Below the pieces are notes generated by a model. It was not told the origin of the DNA. It saw only the letters and a list, made by a program, of their open reading frames with translations, and ran no database searches. DNA of 64,000 nt from Agromyces sp. SYSU T00194 (GTDB taxonomy: Bacteria; Actinomycetota; Actinomycetes; Actinomycetales; Microbacteriaceae). Numbering within the stretch: position 1 is the stretch's first letter; each line of letters begins with the position of its first letter. The stretch is taken from positions 2,418,001 through 2,482,000 of the forward strand of contig NZ_JBEPJZ010000001.1 of assembly GCF_040496035.1 (NCBI RefSeq). Reading direction: 5' to 3'. Positions 8,593 to 17,288 of this stretch are shown piece after piece. The position numbers and the translations under genes were made by a program.

Positions 8593-9761
8593 GGCTTGGG
8601 CACCTCCAGCATCACCGTCGTGCCCGAGCCGGGGGAGGAGAACAGGCGCACGCGGCCGCCGACCGCGTGCAGGCGCCCCACGACCGACTCGGCGAACCCG
8701 AGCCGCTCCGGGTCGACGGTGGAGACGTCGAACCCGACCCCGGCGTCGGTGATCATGGCCCGCACGGTCGCCTGGTCGTCGGTGACGGTGACGTCGGCCT
8801 CGACGACCCCCGAGTGGCGCCGCACGTTCTCGAGGCACTCCGCCATGGCGCCGAGCAGGGCGTCGAGCGTCTCGCGCGGCAGCAGCACCTGGCCGGTTCC
8901 GTGCCAGTGCACCTCGAGTCCCATGCGCCCGAACCGCTGCTTGACCGACTCCAGCGTGGCGCCGAGCCCCTCATCGTCGTCGGGCGGCTCCGGGGTGAAG
9001 AAGGTGGCCGCCGCCTGCGGCGCCGCGGTCGCGTCCAGGCGCAGCTGCCGCAGCAGGCGCGCGTCCTCGCGCGCCTGCTCGCGCAGCGTCTCCGGGGCGA
9101 CGCCGACGCCCGCGTGTGCGAGCAGGCTGAGCGTGGCCAGCACGGTGTCGTGCAGCAGTCGGGCGTCCTGGCGCTGCCTGGCCTCGAGTTCGCTGGCGAG
9201 GCGCTCGGCGCGGTGCGCCCCGCCGACCTCGTCGATCCGGGAGATGGCGACGCCGATCGCCCGGTCGATCCAGAGCGCGATCGCGACCATGCCGAGCCAG
9301 ACGAGCGACATCGACAGCATCGCGAGTCCGGGCAGGCCGCCGGGGCGGAACGACGCGGCGGTGCCGAGGCCGATCGCGATCGCCGCGAGCAGCGCGAGCG
9401 GGATGCGGCGACGGCGGTGGACGACCAGCAGGAACGCGACCGAGGCGGCCGCGAGGCCGGACAGCAGCACCACGGCCGTCGCGGTCGACGGGTAGAGCCG
9501 GTTCGACGCCAGCGCGATGGCCAGGACCGCGGCGCCCGAGGCGGCCACGACCGCGACGCTCGACCCGACGGCATCGCGACCCGTGGCGAGTCCGACCGCG
9601 GCGGCGGTCGCGAGGCAGCCGAGCATGCCCCACGCCATGGCCCCCGGCGCACCGCCCGTGGGCACCATGAGGCAGAGCAGCGCCCCCAGGGCACCGGTCA
9701 TGCCCGTCACGCGCGCCAGGCGCCGCAGCAGCCGGTCGCGCTCCTTGAGGATGCGTTTCAT
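8589..9761 (-). CDS. Sensor histidine kinase (NarL-partner type)
   Basis: 390 residues. Five to six membrane helices (about 18-165), a dimerisation/phosphoacceptor helix with DARLLHDTVLATLS (His is the probable phosphosite), and a C-terminal HATPase domain with N-box ECLENVRRHS, G1-like DAGVGFD and G2-like SSPGSGTTV. This is the small-ligand or membrane-stress sensor layout found with NarL-type regulators. It starts an operon with a coupled membrane protein and response regulator; RBS GGAGG precedes the ATG. The stimulus is unknown; no periplasmic domain is present, so sensing is likely within the membrane or through the partner protein. Confidence 0.9.
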   Translation of the reverse strand: MKRILKERDRLLRRLARVTGMTGALGALLCLMVPTGGAPGAMAWGMLGCLATAAAVGLATGRDAVGSSVAVVAASGAAVLAIALASNRLYPSTATAVVLLSGLAAASVAFLLVVHRRRRIPLALLAAIAIGLGTAASFRPGGLPGLAMLSMSLVWLGMVAIALWIDRAIGVAISRIDEVGGAHRAERLASELEARQRQDARLLHDTVLATLSLLAHAGVGVAPETLREQAREDARLLRQLRLDATAAPQAAATFFTPEPPDDDEGLGATLESVKQRFGRMGLEVHWHGTGQVLLPRETLDALLGAMAECLENVRRHSGVVEADVTVTDDQATVRAMITDAGVGFDVSTVDPERLGFAESVVGRLHAVGGRVRLFSSPGSGTTVMLEVPKP

Positions 9762-9788
9762 CCGCCCTCCGTGGCTTCCGCAGGTGCA

Positions 9789-9794
9789 ACGATA
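9789..9794 (-). promoter_or_regulatory. -10 box of sensor kinase operon
   Basis: TATCGT on the minus strand, followed by a leader of about 20 nt carrying GGAGG before the ATG at 9761. Unlike many genes here this one has a normal leader. Confidence 0.4.
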
Positions 9795-9822
9795 GCGCGC
9801 GGACGGCGCGCAACCGGTGCGC

Positions 9823-11028
9823 TCAGCCCTCGAGCAGCTCCCGGACGGCGCGGCCGACCGCGTCGGACTCGATGAGGAAGGCGTCGTGCCCGAACGGCGA
9901 GTCGAGCACCACGGGCTCGCGACCGCGGATGCCGTTCGGCAGCCCGGCGGCGATCTCGACCTGGCCGTCGAGCGGGAAGTAGCGGTCGCTGCGGATGCCG
10001 AGGACGAGCGAACGCGCCCGCACCCGGGAGAGCGCCTGCGCGGTGCCGCCGCGGCCGCGGCCCACGTCGTGCGCGTTCATGGCCTCGGTCAGCGCGATGT
10101 AGCTGTTGGCGTCGAAGCGGCGCGTGAACTTGTTGCCGTGGAAGTCGAGGTACGACTCGACGGCGAACCGGCCTCCCGCGCCCATCGGGCTCAGCCCGCT
10201 CTGCCACGAGCGCTGGAACCGGTCGTTCAGCTCGGTCGCCGAGCGGTAGTTGAGCAGCGCCATGCGCCGGGCGAGCGCGAGGCCCCGCGTCGGGCCGTCG
10301 CCGTCGGCGGCGTCGTAGTAGTCGCCCGAACGGAACTGCGCGTCGGTGCGGATCGCCTCGACCTGCACGGTGTTGAGCGCGATCTGGTCCGCCGTCGCGA
10401 CCGGGGGCGCGGCGAGCACGCCGATGGCGTCGACGCGGTCGGGTGCGTCGACCGCCCACTCCAGCGCGTGCATGCCGCCCATCGACCCGCCGATCGCGGC
10501 GGCCCAGCGCTCGATCCCGATCGCGTCGGAGAAGGCGGCCTGCGCGCGCACCTGGTCGCGGATCGTGAGGTACGGGAAGCGCGCACCCCACTCCGCGCCG
10601 TCGGGCGCGAATGACGCCGGCCCGGTCGATCCCTGGCAGCCGCCCAGCACGTTCGGCGCGACGACGAACCAGCGATCGGTGTCGATCGGCTTGCCGGGGC
10701 CGACCACGTCGGGCCACCAGCCGGCGCTCGCGTGCCCGGGCCCCGCGGCGCCGATGACGTGGCTGTCGCCGGTGAGGGCGTGCAGGATCAGCACGGCGTT
10801 GTCCCGCTCGGGCGACAGCGTGCCCCAGGTCTCGTAGGCGATGCGCGCGCGCGCCAGCTCGGCGCCGGACTCGAGCGCGAGCGGGCCGATCCGCACGAAG
10901 CGCCGGTCGCCCTCGGGGTCGCCCTCGCGCCACGCGCCGGTGGCGGGCGGCTTGCCGAGCAGCGACCGCGCCTGGGCGTCGGTGACGAAGCTCGAGGGCA
11001 CCACGTCGGCGGTCGTCTGCCAGTCCAT
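9823..11028 (-). CDS. metX: Homoserine O-acetyltransferase
   Basis: 401 residues, alpha/beta-hydrolase fold. Transfers acetyl from acetyl-CoA to homoserine, giving the substrate of MetY. Nucleophile Ser near residue 182 in GGSMGG; oxyanion and substrate segments NVLGGCQGSTGP and RFDANSYI are conserved; the acid and base lie in DRYFPLD and DSPFGHDAFL. Start chosen at ATG 11028 because GAGAAT lies exactly 6 nt upstream and the protein begins just before the conserved core. Separated from metY by a strong hairpin, so it is probably transcribed on its own. Confidence 0.93.
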   Translation of the reverse strand: MDWQTTADVVPSSFVTDAQARSLLGKPPATGAWREGDPEGDRRFVRIGPLALESGAELARARIAYETWGTLSPERDNAVLILHALTGDSHVIGAAGPGHASAGWWPDVVGPGKPIDTDRWFVVAPNVLGGCQGSTGPASFAPDGAEWGARFPYLTIRDQVRAQAAFSDAIGIERWAAAIGGSMGGMHALEWAVDAPDRVDAIGVLAAPPVATADQIALNTVQVEAIRTDAQFRSGDYYDAADGDGPTRGLALARRMALLNYRSATELNDRFQRSWQSGLSPMGAGGRFAVESYLDFHGNKFTRRFDANSYIALTEAMNAHDVGRGRGGTAQALSRVRARSLVLGIRSDRYFPLDGQVEIAAGLPNGIRGREPVVLDSPFGHDAFLIESDAVGRAVRELLEG

Positions 11029-11034
11029 GCGTCC

Positions 11035-11040
11035 ATTCTC
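11035..11040 (-). promoter_or_regulatory. -10 box of leaderless metX promoter
   Basis: GAGAAT on the minus strand with 6 nt to the ATG at 11028; no Shine-Dalgarno. Confidence 0.45.
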
Positions 11041-11090
11041 GCCGCAGCGCGGGCGCGGGCCCGCCGTGTTACGACGACGGCCGAGACGAC

Positions 11091-11122
11091 GGATGCCCCG
11101 TGCCGTCGGGCACGGGGCATCC
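11091..11122. terminator. Perfect 14-bp hairpin after metY
   Basis: Arms GGATGCCCCGTGCC and GGCACGGGGCATCC around a GTCG tetraloop. Located just downstream of the metY stop and before the metX promoter. No U-tract follows, so it is an unusual terminator for metY; the arms end in the GGATGCC/GGCATCC motif that recurs in this window. Confidence 0.65.
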
Positions 11123-11144
11123 GCCTGCTGCGCGAGGGGGCCGG

Positions 11145-12470
11145 TCAGGCGCGCAGCGACTCGGTGACGCGCTTGGCGGCGGCGAGGCCCGCCTCGAGGT
11201 CGGCCTTCAGGTCCTCGACGTTCTCGATGCCGACCGAGAGGCGCACCAGGCCCGGCGTGACGCCGGTGGTGAGCTGCTGCTCGGGGGTCAGCTGCGAGTG
11301 CGTCGTCGACGCGGGGTGGATGACCAGCGAGCGGACGTCGCCGATGTTCGCGAGGTGGCTGAACAGCTGGAGCTCGTCGACGAGCGTGCGGCCGGCGTCG
11401 ACGCCGCCCTTCAGCTCGAACGAGAGCACTGCGCCGACGCCCTTCGGGGCGTACTTGTTCGCCGCGGCGTACCACGGGCTCGAGGGCAGGCCCGAGTAGT
11501 TCACGCTCGCCACCTCGGGGTGGGAGTCGAGCCACTCGGCGATCTCCTGCGCGTTCTGCACGTGGCGCTCGATGCGCAGGCTCAGCGTCTCGATGCCCTG
11601 GATGAGCTGGAACGCGTTGTTGGGCGAGATGGCGGCGCCGAGGTCGCGCAGCAGCTGCACGCGGGCCTTGATGACGAACGCGAGGGCGTCGCCGACCGCC
11701 GCCGTGTAGCTGGCGCCGTGGTACGACGGGTCGGGCTCGGTGAGCCCGGGGAACTTGTCCACGTGCTCCGACCAGGCGAACGAGCCGCCGTCGACGATGA
11801 TGCCGCCGACGACGGTGCCGTGCCCGCCGAGGAACTTCGTCGCCGAGTGGATCACGATGTCGGCGCCGTGCTCGAACGGGCGGATGAGGTACGGCGTCGC
11901 GATCGTGTTGTCGACGATCAGCGGCACGTCCGCCGCGTGGGCGACGTCGGCGACGAGCGAGATGTCGAGCACGTTGATCTTCGGGTTGCCGATCGTCTCG
12001 GCGAAGAAGAGCTTCGTGTTCGGGCGCACGGCACGGCGCCACTCCTCGGGGTCGTCCTGGTTCTCGACGAAGGTCGTCTCGATGCCGAGCTTCGCGAGGG
12101 TGTACTTGAACAGGTTGTAGGTGCCGCCGTAGATCGAGCTCGACGAGACGATGTGGTCGCCCGCCTGCGCGATGTTCAGCACCGCGAACGTCTCGGCCGC
12201 CTGGCCGGACGCGACGAGGAGGGCGCCGGTGCCCCCCTCGAGCGCGGCGACGCGCTCCTCGACGACCGCCTGGGTCGGGTTCATGATGCGGGTGTAGATG
12301 TTGCCGAACTCGGCCAGCGCGAAGAGGTTCTGCGCGTGCTGGGCGCTGTCGAACACGTACGACGTCGTCTGGTAGATCGGCGTGGCGCGCGCGTGGGTGG
12401 TGGGGTCGGGCGCGGCGCCCGAGTGCACCTGCTTGGTCTCGAACCGCCAGTCTGCGGGCTGCTCGCTCAT
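11145..12470 (-). CDS. metY: O-acetyl-L-homoserine sulfhydrylase
   Basis: 441 residues, Cys/Met-metabolism PLP enzyme. Combines O-acetylhomoserine with sulfide to give homocysteine. PLP lysine near residue 212 in HSATKFLGGHG; phosphate-cup and cofactor motifs SGQAAETFAV and VDNTIATPYL are present. The length fits sulfhydrylases (about 430) rather than the shorter MetB (about 380). ATG 12470 is chosen over an in-frame extension because AGGAG sits 8 nt upstream. Upstream of metX in the same direction but with its own promoter and a hairpin between. Together they give direct sulfhydrylation. Confidence 0.94.
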   Translation of the reverse strand: MSEQPADWRFETKQVHSGAAPDPTTHARATPIYQTTSYVFDSAQHAQNLFALAEFGNIYTRIMNPTQAVVEERVAALEGGTGALLVASGQAAETFAVLNIAQAGDHIVSSSSIYGGTYNLFKYTLAKLGIETTFVENQDDPEEWRRAVRPNTKLFFAETIGNPKINVLDISLVADVAHAADVPLIVDNTIATPYLIRPFEHGADIVIHSATKFLGGHGTVVGGIIVDGGSFAWSEHVDKFPGLTEPDPSYHGASYTAAVGDALAFVIKARVQLLRDLGAAISPNNAFQLIQGIETLSLRIERHVQNAQEIAEWLDSHPEVASVNYSGLPSSPWYAAANKYAPKGVGAVLSFELKGGVDAGRTLVDELQLFSHLANIGDVRSLVIHPASTTHSQLTPEQQLTTGVTPGLVRLSVGIENVEDLKADLEAGLAAAKRVTESLRA

Positions 12471-12525
12471 CGTGGGTCTCCTGTGGTCGCGATCGGGCTC
12501 GAGTCGTTCCCGGGCTCTCGGATGC

Positions 12526-12554
12526 AGCGTAGGCACGCCCGCGGCCACCGGCAA
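12526..12554 (-). promoter_or_regulatory. metY promoter
   Basis: -35 TTGCCG (12554-12549), 17-bp spacer, -10 TACGCT (12531-12526) on the minus strand. The leader is about 50 nt with AGGAG. Too short for a SAM riboswitch. Confidence 0.6.
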
Positions 12555-12591
12555 CGGTCGGCGCAACACGCCGTAACCGGCTGTTTCCCCG

Positions 12592-13773
12592 TCAGTGCGA
12601 CGGCGCGGGCGGCCCGGAGCCCCGCAGCAGGTCGTCGTCGTCGGGCAGCACGATGGTGCCGGTCGCGGTGTGCGGCTCCGGGCGGAACAGCCAGCGCGCG
12701 CGGGGCTGCACCAGCGGGCGGAAGATCCGCATCACCAGGGGTTGCGAGAGCAGGATCGACACGCCGACGCAGAACACGATCATGATCGGCAGCGCCCAGG
12801 CCGGCTGGTCGCCTGCGAGCAGGTCGGACTCGCGGATGGGGTAGAGCACGAAGCTGTGCAGCAGGTAGATGTACATCGTCGCCGCGCCGTACGGCGTGAA
12901 CCAGTGCGCCCCGCGCGGCATGAGCATCAGGAACGCCACGGTCATGACCATGGCGGAGGCGAGCAGCGCGAGCCGGATGAGTCCCGACCACGGCTCGTCG
13001 TACCCGATCGCCATGTAGGCGTCGTCGTACAGCATGAAGCGCCGCAGCCCGATGTCGCGCCAGGTGCCGATGGCGAGCGGCATGACGGCGAGCACGATCG
13101 CGAACAGCGCGATGGCGCCGGCGCGCCAGCGCCAGACGACGGCCGGGCGCAGGTCGAGCCAGCGATCGGTGACCTGCCACTGGCGCAGCTGCCAGCCGAA
13201 CACGAAGAACGGCAGCATGCCGAACGTGCGCGTGAGCGCGAGCGTCGAGTCGATGGCCTCGGTGTACCCGGCGCCGATCGAGATGACGATGGCGATGAGC
13301 AGCGGATACCGCAGCAGCACGAGGTACGGCAGGGCGATGCGCCACATCGCCAGGGCGAGCAGGAACCAGAGCGTCCAGGACGGCGTCGTGTAGTCGAGCG
13401 AGAACGCGCCGCCCGTGAGCCACTTGACGACCGTCCAGATGGTCTCGAAGACCAGGTACGGGAAGACGACGTCGGTGAGGATCAGCCGCAGCGCGCGCGC
13501 GTTCTGCGGGGCCGACTTCGTGAAGTACCCCGACACGGTGACGAAGACCGCCACGTGGAACGAGTAGATGAACAGGTACACGCTGTAGGCGGAGTCGGAC
13601 TCGGCGATCAGCGGCAGGATGCCGTGGCCGACGACCACGAGCGTGATCGCGATCCAGCGGGCGTTGTCCCACATGGGCACCCGCCGCTTCCCGCGTGGTC
13701 GCGGGGGCTGGGCGGGGACCGCGGGCGGCGGGCCGGAGGGCGAGGGCGACTCGGACTCGGACATGCCCACCAT
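12592..13773 (-). CDS. Membrane acyltransferase (acyltransferase_3, fucose-4-O-acetylase-like)
   Basis: 393 residues from ATG 13773 (MVGMSES); ATG 13764 gives 390 and is also possible. A Pro/Ser-rich cytoplasmic start, then ten or so membrane helices beginning with NARWIAITLVVVGHG, where the His matches the conserved early histidine of the family, and an arginine-rich C-terminus. Such proteins O-acetylate cell-surface or exported sugars. The GGAGGG-like GAGGGTGACA precedes ATG 13773. Neighbours (metY, a channel gene) do not suggest a substrate. It is transcribed divergently from the channel gene. Confidence 0.8.
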   Translation of the reverse strand: MVGMSESESPSPSGPPPAVPAQPPRPRGKRRVPMWDNARWIAITLVVVGHGILPLIAESDSAYSVYLFIYSFHVAVFVTVSGYFTKSAPQNARALRLILTDVVFPYLVFETIWTVVKWLTGGAFSLDYTTPSWTLWFLLALAMWRIALPYLVLLRYPLLIAIVISIGAGYTEAIDSTLALTRTFGMLPFFVFGWQLRQWQVTDRWLDLRPAVVWRWRAGAIALFAIVLAVMPLAIGTWRDIGLRRFMLYDDAYMAIGYDEPWSGLIRLALLASAMVMTVAFLMLMPRGAHWFTPYGAATMYIYLLHSFVLYPIRESDLLAGDQPAWALPIMIVFCVGVSILLSQPLVMRIFRPLVQPRARWLFRPEPHTATGTIVLPDDDDLLRGSGPPAPSH

Positions 13774-13821
13774 TGTCACCCTCGAACGGGGGACAGGACA
13801 GCGGGCGCTCCCGCACCCGGG

Positions 13822-13827
13822 CAGAAT
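13822..13827 (+). promoter_or_regulatory. -10 box before upstream ORF of channel gene
   Basis: CAGAAT with 6 nt to the ATG at 13834, the same spacing as at other leaderless genes here. Confidence 0.4.
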
Positions 13828-13833
13828 GTCGGC

Positions 13834-13911
13834 ATGGACATGCGACGGGTCATGGTCACGGGGTCGGGTTCGGCGGGGCAGTCGCCACGGATGCCCGGGG
13901 GCGCGGCGTGA
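13834..13911 (+). CDS. Putative 25-aa leader ORF overlapping channel start
   Basis: Begins MDMRRVMVTG and ends in TGA overlapping the GTG start of the channel gene (GTGA). A -10-like CAGAAT lies exactly 6 nt before its ATG, so it would be the leaderless first cistron and would deliver terminating ribosomes to the channel start, which lacks its own Shine-Dalgarno. It could also be the true channel N-terminus in a shifted frame. No homology is recognised. Confidence 0.4.
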   Translation: MDMRRVMVTGSGSAGQSPRMPGGAA

Positions 13912-14687
13912 GGCCGAAGCACGCACCGCGCGAGGACGAGATCGCCCGGCGCCTCGCATGGGAGCGGGTGCTGGCGACGCCGCTCCTCGTGCTCGGGGCG
14001 GCGTTCATCGTGGCGTACTCGGTGCTCATCCTCGACGACGGCGACCTCGGCCCCGACTGGCGTTCGGCGATGCTGACCACGGCCCTCGTCACCTGGATCG
14101 CGTTCGGCGTCGACTACGTGGTGCGCCTGATCGTGACGCCGCACCGGTACCGGTGGAACTTCGTCTCGCACAACGTGATCGACCTGCTCTCGGTGCTGAT
14201 CCCGCTGTTCCGCGCCTTCCGCGTGATGCACCTGCTGCGGCAGGTGCCGTACTTCCGGTCGAGGACGGGCAACGCGGTGCGCGCGCGCATCGTCTCGTAC
14301 GCCGTGGGCTACGCGATCATCTTCGTCTACTTCATCGCGCTCGCGACCCTGCAGGCCGAGCGCGACGCGCCCGGGGCGACGATCACCGACTTCGGCCTGG
14401 CCGTCTGGTGGGCGGTCGTGACCATCGCCACGGTCGGCTACGGCGACACGTATCCCGTGACGGTCGTCGGTCGGCTGTACGCGACCGCGCTCATGGTCGG
14501 CGGCATCGCCATCGTGGGCACCGCGTCGGCGACGATGATCTCGGTCATCTCCGACAAGATCGGGGTCTCCCTGCACCGCGACATCCCGTCGGGCGCGGGC
14601 GGCGACGACGGCGCGACGGGCGCCGGCGACGCCGGCGACGCCGGCGCGACGGACGCCGACGCGACCGACGACGGACGGATAGCCTGA
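13908..14687 (+). CDS. Potassium-channel-like ion channel
   Basis: 259 residues. A voltage-sensor-like bundle (TM1 about 25-45, TM2 60-80, then a region with FRAFRVMHLLR resembling S4), followed by TM5, a pore helix with selectivity filter TVGYGD (about 175-180) and TM6. This is the 6TM Kch/Kv layout. The C-terminus is a low-complexity Gly/Asp/Ala tail (about 230-259) with no RCK domain. GTG 13908 is preferred because it overlaps a short upstream ORF; other in-frame starts upstream are non-homologous. Probably K+-selective and at the plasma membrane. Confidence 0.85.
   Translation: MRPKHAPREDEIARRLAWERVLATPLLVLGAAFIVAYSVLILDDGDLGPDWRSAMLTTALVTWIAFGVDYVVRLIVTPHRYRWNFVSHNVIDLLSVLIPLFRAFRVMHLLRQVPYFRSRTGNAVRARIVSYAVGYAIIFVYFIALATLQAERDAPGATITDFGLAVWWAVVTIATVGYGDTYPVTVVGRLYATALMVGGIAIVGTASATMISVISDKIGVSLHRDIPSGAGGDDGATGAGDAGDAGATDADATDDGRIA
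14680..14685 (+). promoter_or_regulatory. -10 box of leaderless phosphoribosyltransferase promoter
   Basis: TAGCCT, 6 nt before ATG 14692; it sits in the last codons of the channel gene. Confidence 0.4.
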
Positions 14688-14691
14688 ACGC

Positions 14692-15210
14692 ATGAGCATC
14701 GACCACGACGCGGGCACGGACGAGATCCGCCGCGAGATCCTCGGCTGGGACGACTTCGCGGGGGCGTCGCGCACCCTCGCGTCCGACGTGCTGGGCAGCG
14801 GCTTCCGCCCCGACGTCGTGATCGCGATCGCGCGCGGCGGGCTGCTGCTGGCGGGTGCGATCGCCTACGCGCTCGGCACCAAGAACTGCGGTTCGATCAA
14901 CGTCGAGTTCTACACGGGGGTCGACGCACGGTTGCCCGAGCCGATCGTGTCGGGGCCGATGCTCGACGCGCCGGCGCTCGCGGGCAAGCGCGTGCTGCTG
15001 GTCGACGACGTCTCCGACTCGGGCCGCACGCTCAAGAAGGTCGTGGGCATGATCACGGATGCGGGCGCCGAGGTGCGCACCGCGACGCTGTACGTCAAGT
15101 CGCAGACCGTGCTCGTGCCCGACTACACGTACCGTTCCACCGACGACTGGATCGTCTTCCCGTGGTCGGCCCTGCCGCCCGTCGACGAGGCGGTCGAGGC
15201 GGCCTCGTGA
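14692..15210 (+). CDS. Purine-type phosphoribosyltransferase
   Basis: 172 residues, type I PRTase. The PRPP-binding loop VLLVDDVSDSGRTL lies at about 101-114, and the PPi-binding loop IARGG near 46-50. Size and motifs fit hypoxanthine/xanthine-guanine phosphoribosyltransferases of the Gpt-like group, which salvage a free base with PRPP; the base is not determinable. It heads an overlapping run with the S51 peptidase and ung (GTGA junction at 15207-15210, then TGAGTG at 15930-15935), so these three form an operon. Leaderless start is inferred from the TAGCCT box. Confidence 0.85.
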   Translation: MSIDHDAGTDEIRREILGWDDFAGASRTLASDVLGSGFRPDVVIAIARGGLLLAGAIAYALGTKNCGSINVEFYTGVDARLPEPIVSGPMLDAPALAGKRVLLVDDVSDSGRTLKKVVGMITDAGAEVRTATLYVKSQTVLVPDYTYRSTDDWIVFPWSALPPVDEAVEAAS

Positions 15211-15932
15211 GCGTGCACCTCGTGGGCGGCGGGTGGACGCCCGCCCACCAGCCCGAGGTGTTCCGCGGCTTCGTCGCCGAGGCGGCCGAGCGCGCCGCCG
15301 CCGAGGGCGCGGCGGTACCGGTGATCGCCGTGCTGCTGCTCGACGTGCCCGGCGGCGGCCCGAACCCGTACGCCGACCTCTACCGCGGCGCGCTCGCCGC
15401 GGGCGGCGGCGCCGACGTGCGCATCACGGGCGTGGCCGAGGCGGACGGCGAGTTCGCGCCGGTCCACCTGGCCGGTGCGCACGGCGTCCTCGTCGGCGGA
15501 GGTCCCACGCCCGGCTACCGCCGCGCGGTCGAACCGATCGCGGGGGAGCTGCGCCGGCTCGTGGCATCCGGTTCGCCCTACCTCGGGTTCTCGGCCGGTG
15601 CCGCGATCGCGGCCGACACCGCGATCCTCGGCGGCTGGCGCATCGGCGGCGTGCCGGTCTGCGGCGAGGAGGCGGGCGAGGGCCTCGACGACGTGACCGT
15701 GGAACCGGGCATCGGGCTGGTCGACCTGACCGTCGAGGTGCACGCCGCGCAGTGGGGCACGCTCGCGCGGCTGATCGCCGCGACCGAGGCGGGGCTGGTG
15801 CCCGGTGGCGTCGCGATCGACGAGGACACGGCACTGGTCGTGGGCGAGTCGGTGCGCGTCGCCGGCGCGGGCAGCGTCTGGCGCGCCGAGGCGACCGACC
15901 GCGGCGTGCTCGTGACCACCCTGGGGGCCTGA
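15207..15932 (+). CDS. Peptidase S51/class I glutamine amidotransferase-like protein
   Basis: 241 residues. The N-terminal VHLVGGGW, the glycine turn VGGGPTPGY and the nucleophile-elbow GFSAGAA (Ser about 129) match dipeptidase E/cyanophycinase-type S51 hydrolases. The expected role is cleavage of Asp-X dipeptides or a related small peptide in the cytoplasm; no cyanophycin genes are near. GTG 15207 overlaps the upstream stop by 3 nt, so its translation is coupled to the phosphoribosyltransferase. Function is inferred from fold only. Confidence 0.78.
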   Translation: MSVHLVGGGWTPAHQPEVFRGFVAEAAERAAAEGAAVPVIAVLLLDVPGGGPNPYADLYRGALAAGGGADVRITGVAEADGEFAPVHLAGAHGVLVGGGPTPGYRRAVEPIAGELRRLVASGSPYLGFSAGAAIAADTAILGGWRIGGVPVCGEEAGEGLDDVTVEPGIGLVDLTVEVHAAQWGTLARLIAATEAGLVPGGVAIDEDTALVVGESVRVAGAGSVWRAEATDRGVLVTTLGA

Positions 15933-16622
15933 GTGCCCCGCACGCTGGCCGAGCTCGCCGACGACGGCCTGGTCGACGCCGGCTGGGCGGAGGCGCTGCA
16001 GCCGGTGGCGGCGCGGATCGCCGCAATGGGCGACTTCCTCCGCGCCGAGGTCGCCGAGGGGCGCGGCTACCTGCCCGCGGGCGATCGCGTGCTGCGCGCG
16101 TTCCAGCGGCCGCTCGCCGACGTGCGCGTGCTGATCGTCGGCCAGGACCCGTACCCCACCCCGGGGCATCCGATCGGGCTGTCGTTCGCGGTCGAGTCGC
16201 ACGTGCGCCCGGTGCCGCGGAGCCTGCAGAACATCTACCGCGAGCTGCGCGACGACCTCGGCGTGCCGACGCCCGATCACGGCGACCTCACCGCCTGGTC
16301 GGACGCGGGCGTCATGCTGCTGAACCGCGTGCTGACCGTGCGCCCGGGGGCCCCGGCGTCGCACCGCGGAAAGGGGTGGGAGGAGGTCACGGAGCACGCC
16401 ATCCGCGCCCTCGTCGGGCGCGGCACGCCGCTGGTCGCGATCCTCTGGGGACGCGACGCGGCCGGCCTGAAGCCCATGCTCGGCGACGTGCCGTCGATCG
16501 AGTCGGCGCACCCGAGTCCGCTGTCGGCGTCGCGCGGGTTCTTCGGCTCGCGGCCGTTCAGCCGTGCGAACGCCCTGCTCGCGGAGCAGGGCGGGGCCCC
16601 GGTCGACTGGGCCCTCGCGTGA
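15933..16622 (+). CDS. ung: Uracil-DNA glycosylase, family 1
   Basis: 229 residues. Removes uracil from DNA. Catalytic water-activating motif GQDPYP at 70-75 (Asp72) and the DNA-intercalating HPSPLS loop at 193-198 are complete. GTG 15933 follows the upstream TGA directly, indicating operon coupling with the S51 peptidase. The length is typical. Other DNA-repair genes (tag, ogt) sit 42 kb downstream, so this is not a repair cluster. Confidence 0.96.
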   Translation: MPRTLAELADDGLVDAGWAEALQPVAARIAAMGDFLRAEVAEGRGYLPAGDRVLRAFQRPLADVRVLIVGQDPYPTPGHPIGLSFAVESHVRPVPRSLQNIYRELRDDLGVPTPDHGDLTAWSDAGVMLLNRVLTVRPGAPASHRGKGWEEVTEHAIRALVGRGTPLVAILWGRDAAGLKPMLGDVPSIESAHPSPLSASRGFFGSRPFSRANALLAEQGGAPVDWALA

Positions 16623-16651
16623 GCCGCTGTCGGGGCCGTCGCGCCCGCGGC

Positions 16652-16657
16652 TAGTCT
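16652..16657 (+). promoter_or_regulatory. -10 box of leaderless GNAT gene
   Basis: TAGTCT, 6 nt before ATG 16664. A weak TGTCGG lies 18 bp upstream as possible -35. Confidence 0.5.
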
Positions 16658-16663
16658 GTCGTC

Positions 16664-17242
16664 ATGCTCGAGGAGGAATACCAGCAGCGCCGCCAGTTGC
16701 CGCATCACCTGCGCAAGCCGGCGCCGCAGGAGGCGCCCTTCGAGTACGCGATCCGCGACGCGCGCGCCGAGGACCTGCCCGCCGTGCGCGAGATCTACAA
16801 CTACTACGTCACCAACTCGACGGTCACCTTCGACGAGGACCGCATGACGATGCGCGAGTGGAAGCAGAAGTTCGCCTACCTCCAGCGGCTCGGCATGCCG
16901 TTCATCGTCGCCCAGTCGCCGTCGGGCCAGCTGCTCGGCTACGCCCTCGTGTCGCCGTGGAAGCAGAAGCGCGCCTACCGCTACACGGTCGAGAACTCGA
17001 TCTACCTCGGGCCGGCGGCCACCGGCAAGGGGCTCGGGAAGGTACTGCTCGGCGAGCTCATCGAGCGGTCGAGGGCGGCGGGGCTGAAGGAGATGCTCGC
17101 GGTGATCGCCGACCAGGGCGCCGACGCGTCGATCCGCCTGCACCGGAAGTTCGGCTTCCGCGAGATCGGGCGCATGGGCCGGGTCGGGTTCAAGTTCGAC
17201 CGCTGGCTCGGCACGGTGCTGCTGCAGCGGTCGCTGAAGTGA
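16664..17242 (+). CDS. GNAT acetyltransferase, phosphinothricin-acetyltransferase-like
   Basis: 192 residues with a 25-residue charged N-terminal extension before the GNAT fold. IRDARAEDLPAVREIYNYYV and the internal VTFDEDRMTM follow the pattern of the Pat/Bar/MddA group, which acetylates amino-acid analogues such as methionine sulfoximine or phosphinothricin. The acetyl-CoA motif (YLGPAATGKGLGKVLL, about 113-128) carries the usual Gly-x-Gly turn. The substrate is therefore likely a small amino compound, but this is inference. The gene ends in a strong hairpin facing the convergent ABC operon. Confidence 0.85.
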   Translation: MLEEEYQQRRQLPHHLRKPAPQEAPFEYAIRDARAEDLPAVREIYNYYVTNSTVTFDEDRMTMREWKQKFAYLQRLGMPFIVAQSPSGQLLGYALVSPWKQKRAYRYTVENSIYLGPAATGKGLGKVLLGELIERSRAAGLKEMLAVIADQGADASIRLHRKFGFREIGRMGRVGFKFDRWLGTVLLQRSLK

Positions 17243-17283
17243 GCGGATGCCCCGCCGTCGGCGTGCGCCCCGGGGCATCCGCT
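17240..17283. terminator. 14-bp hairpin between convergent genes
   Basis: GAGCGGATGCCCCG (17240-17253) pairs perfectly with CGGGGCATCCGCTC (17270-17283) around a 16-nt loop. It starts in the stop codon of the GNAT gene and ends just before the permease stop, so it serves both directions. No U-tract. Confidence 0.65.
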
Positions 17284-17288
17284 CGTGC

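Noticed and set aside
12471..12525. SAM riboswitch before metY, and likewise before metX
   Set aside because: The metY leader is about 50 nt and metX is leaderless, so neither has room for a SAM aptamer.
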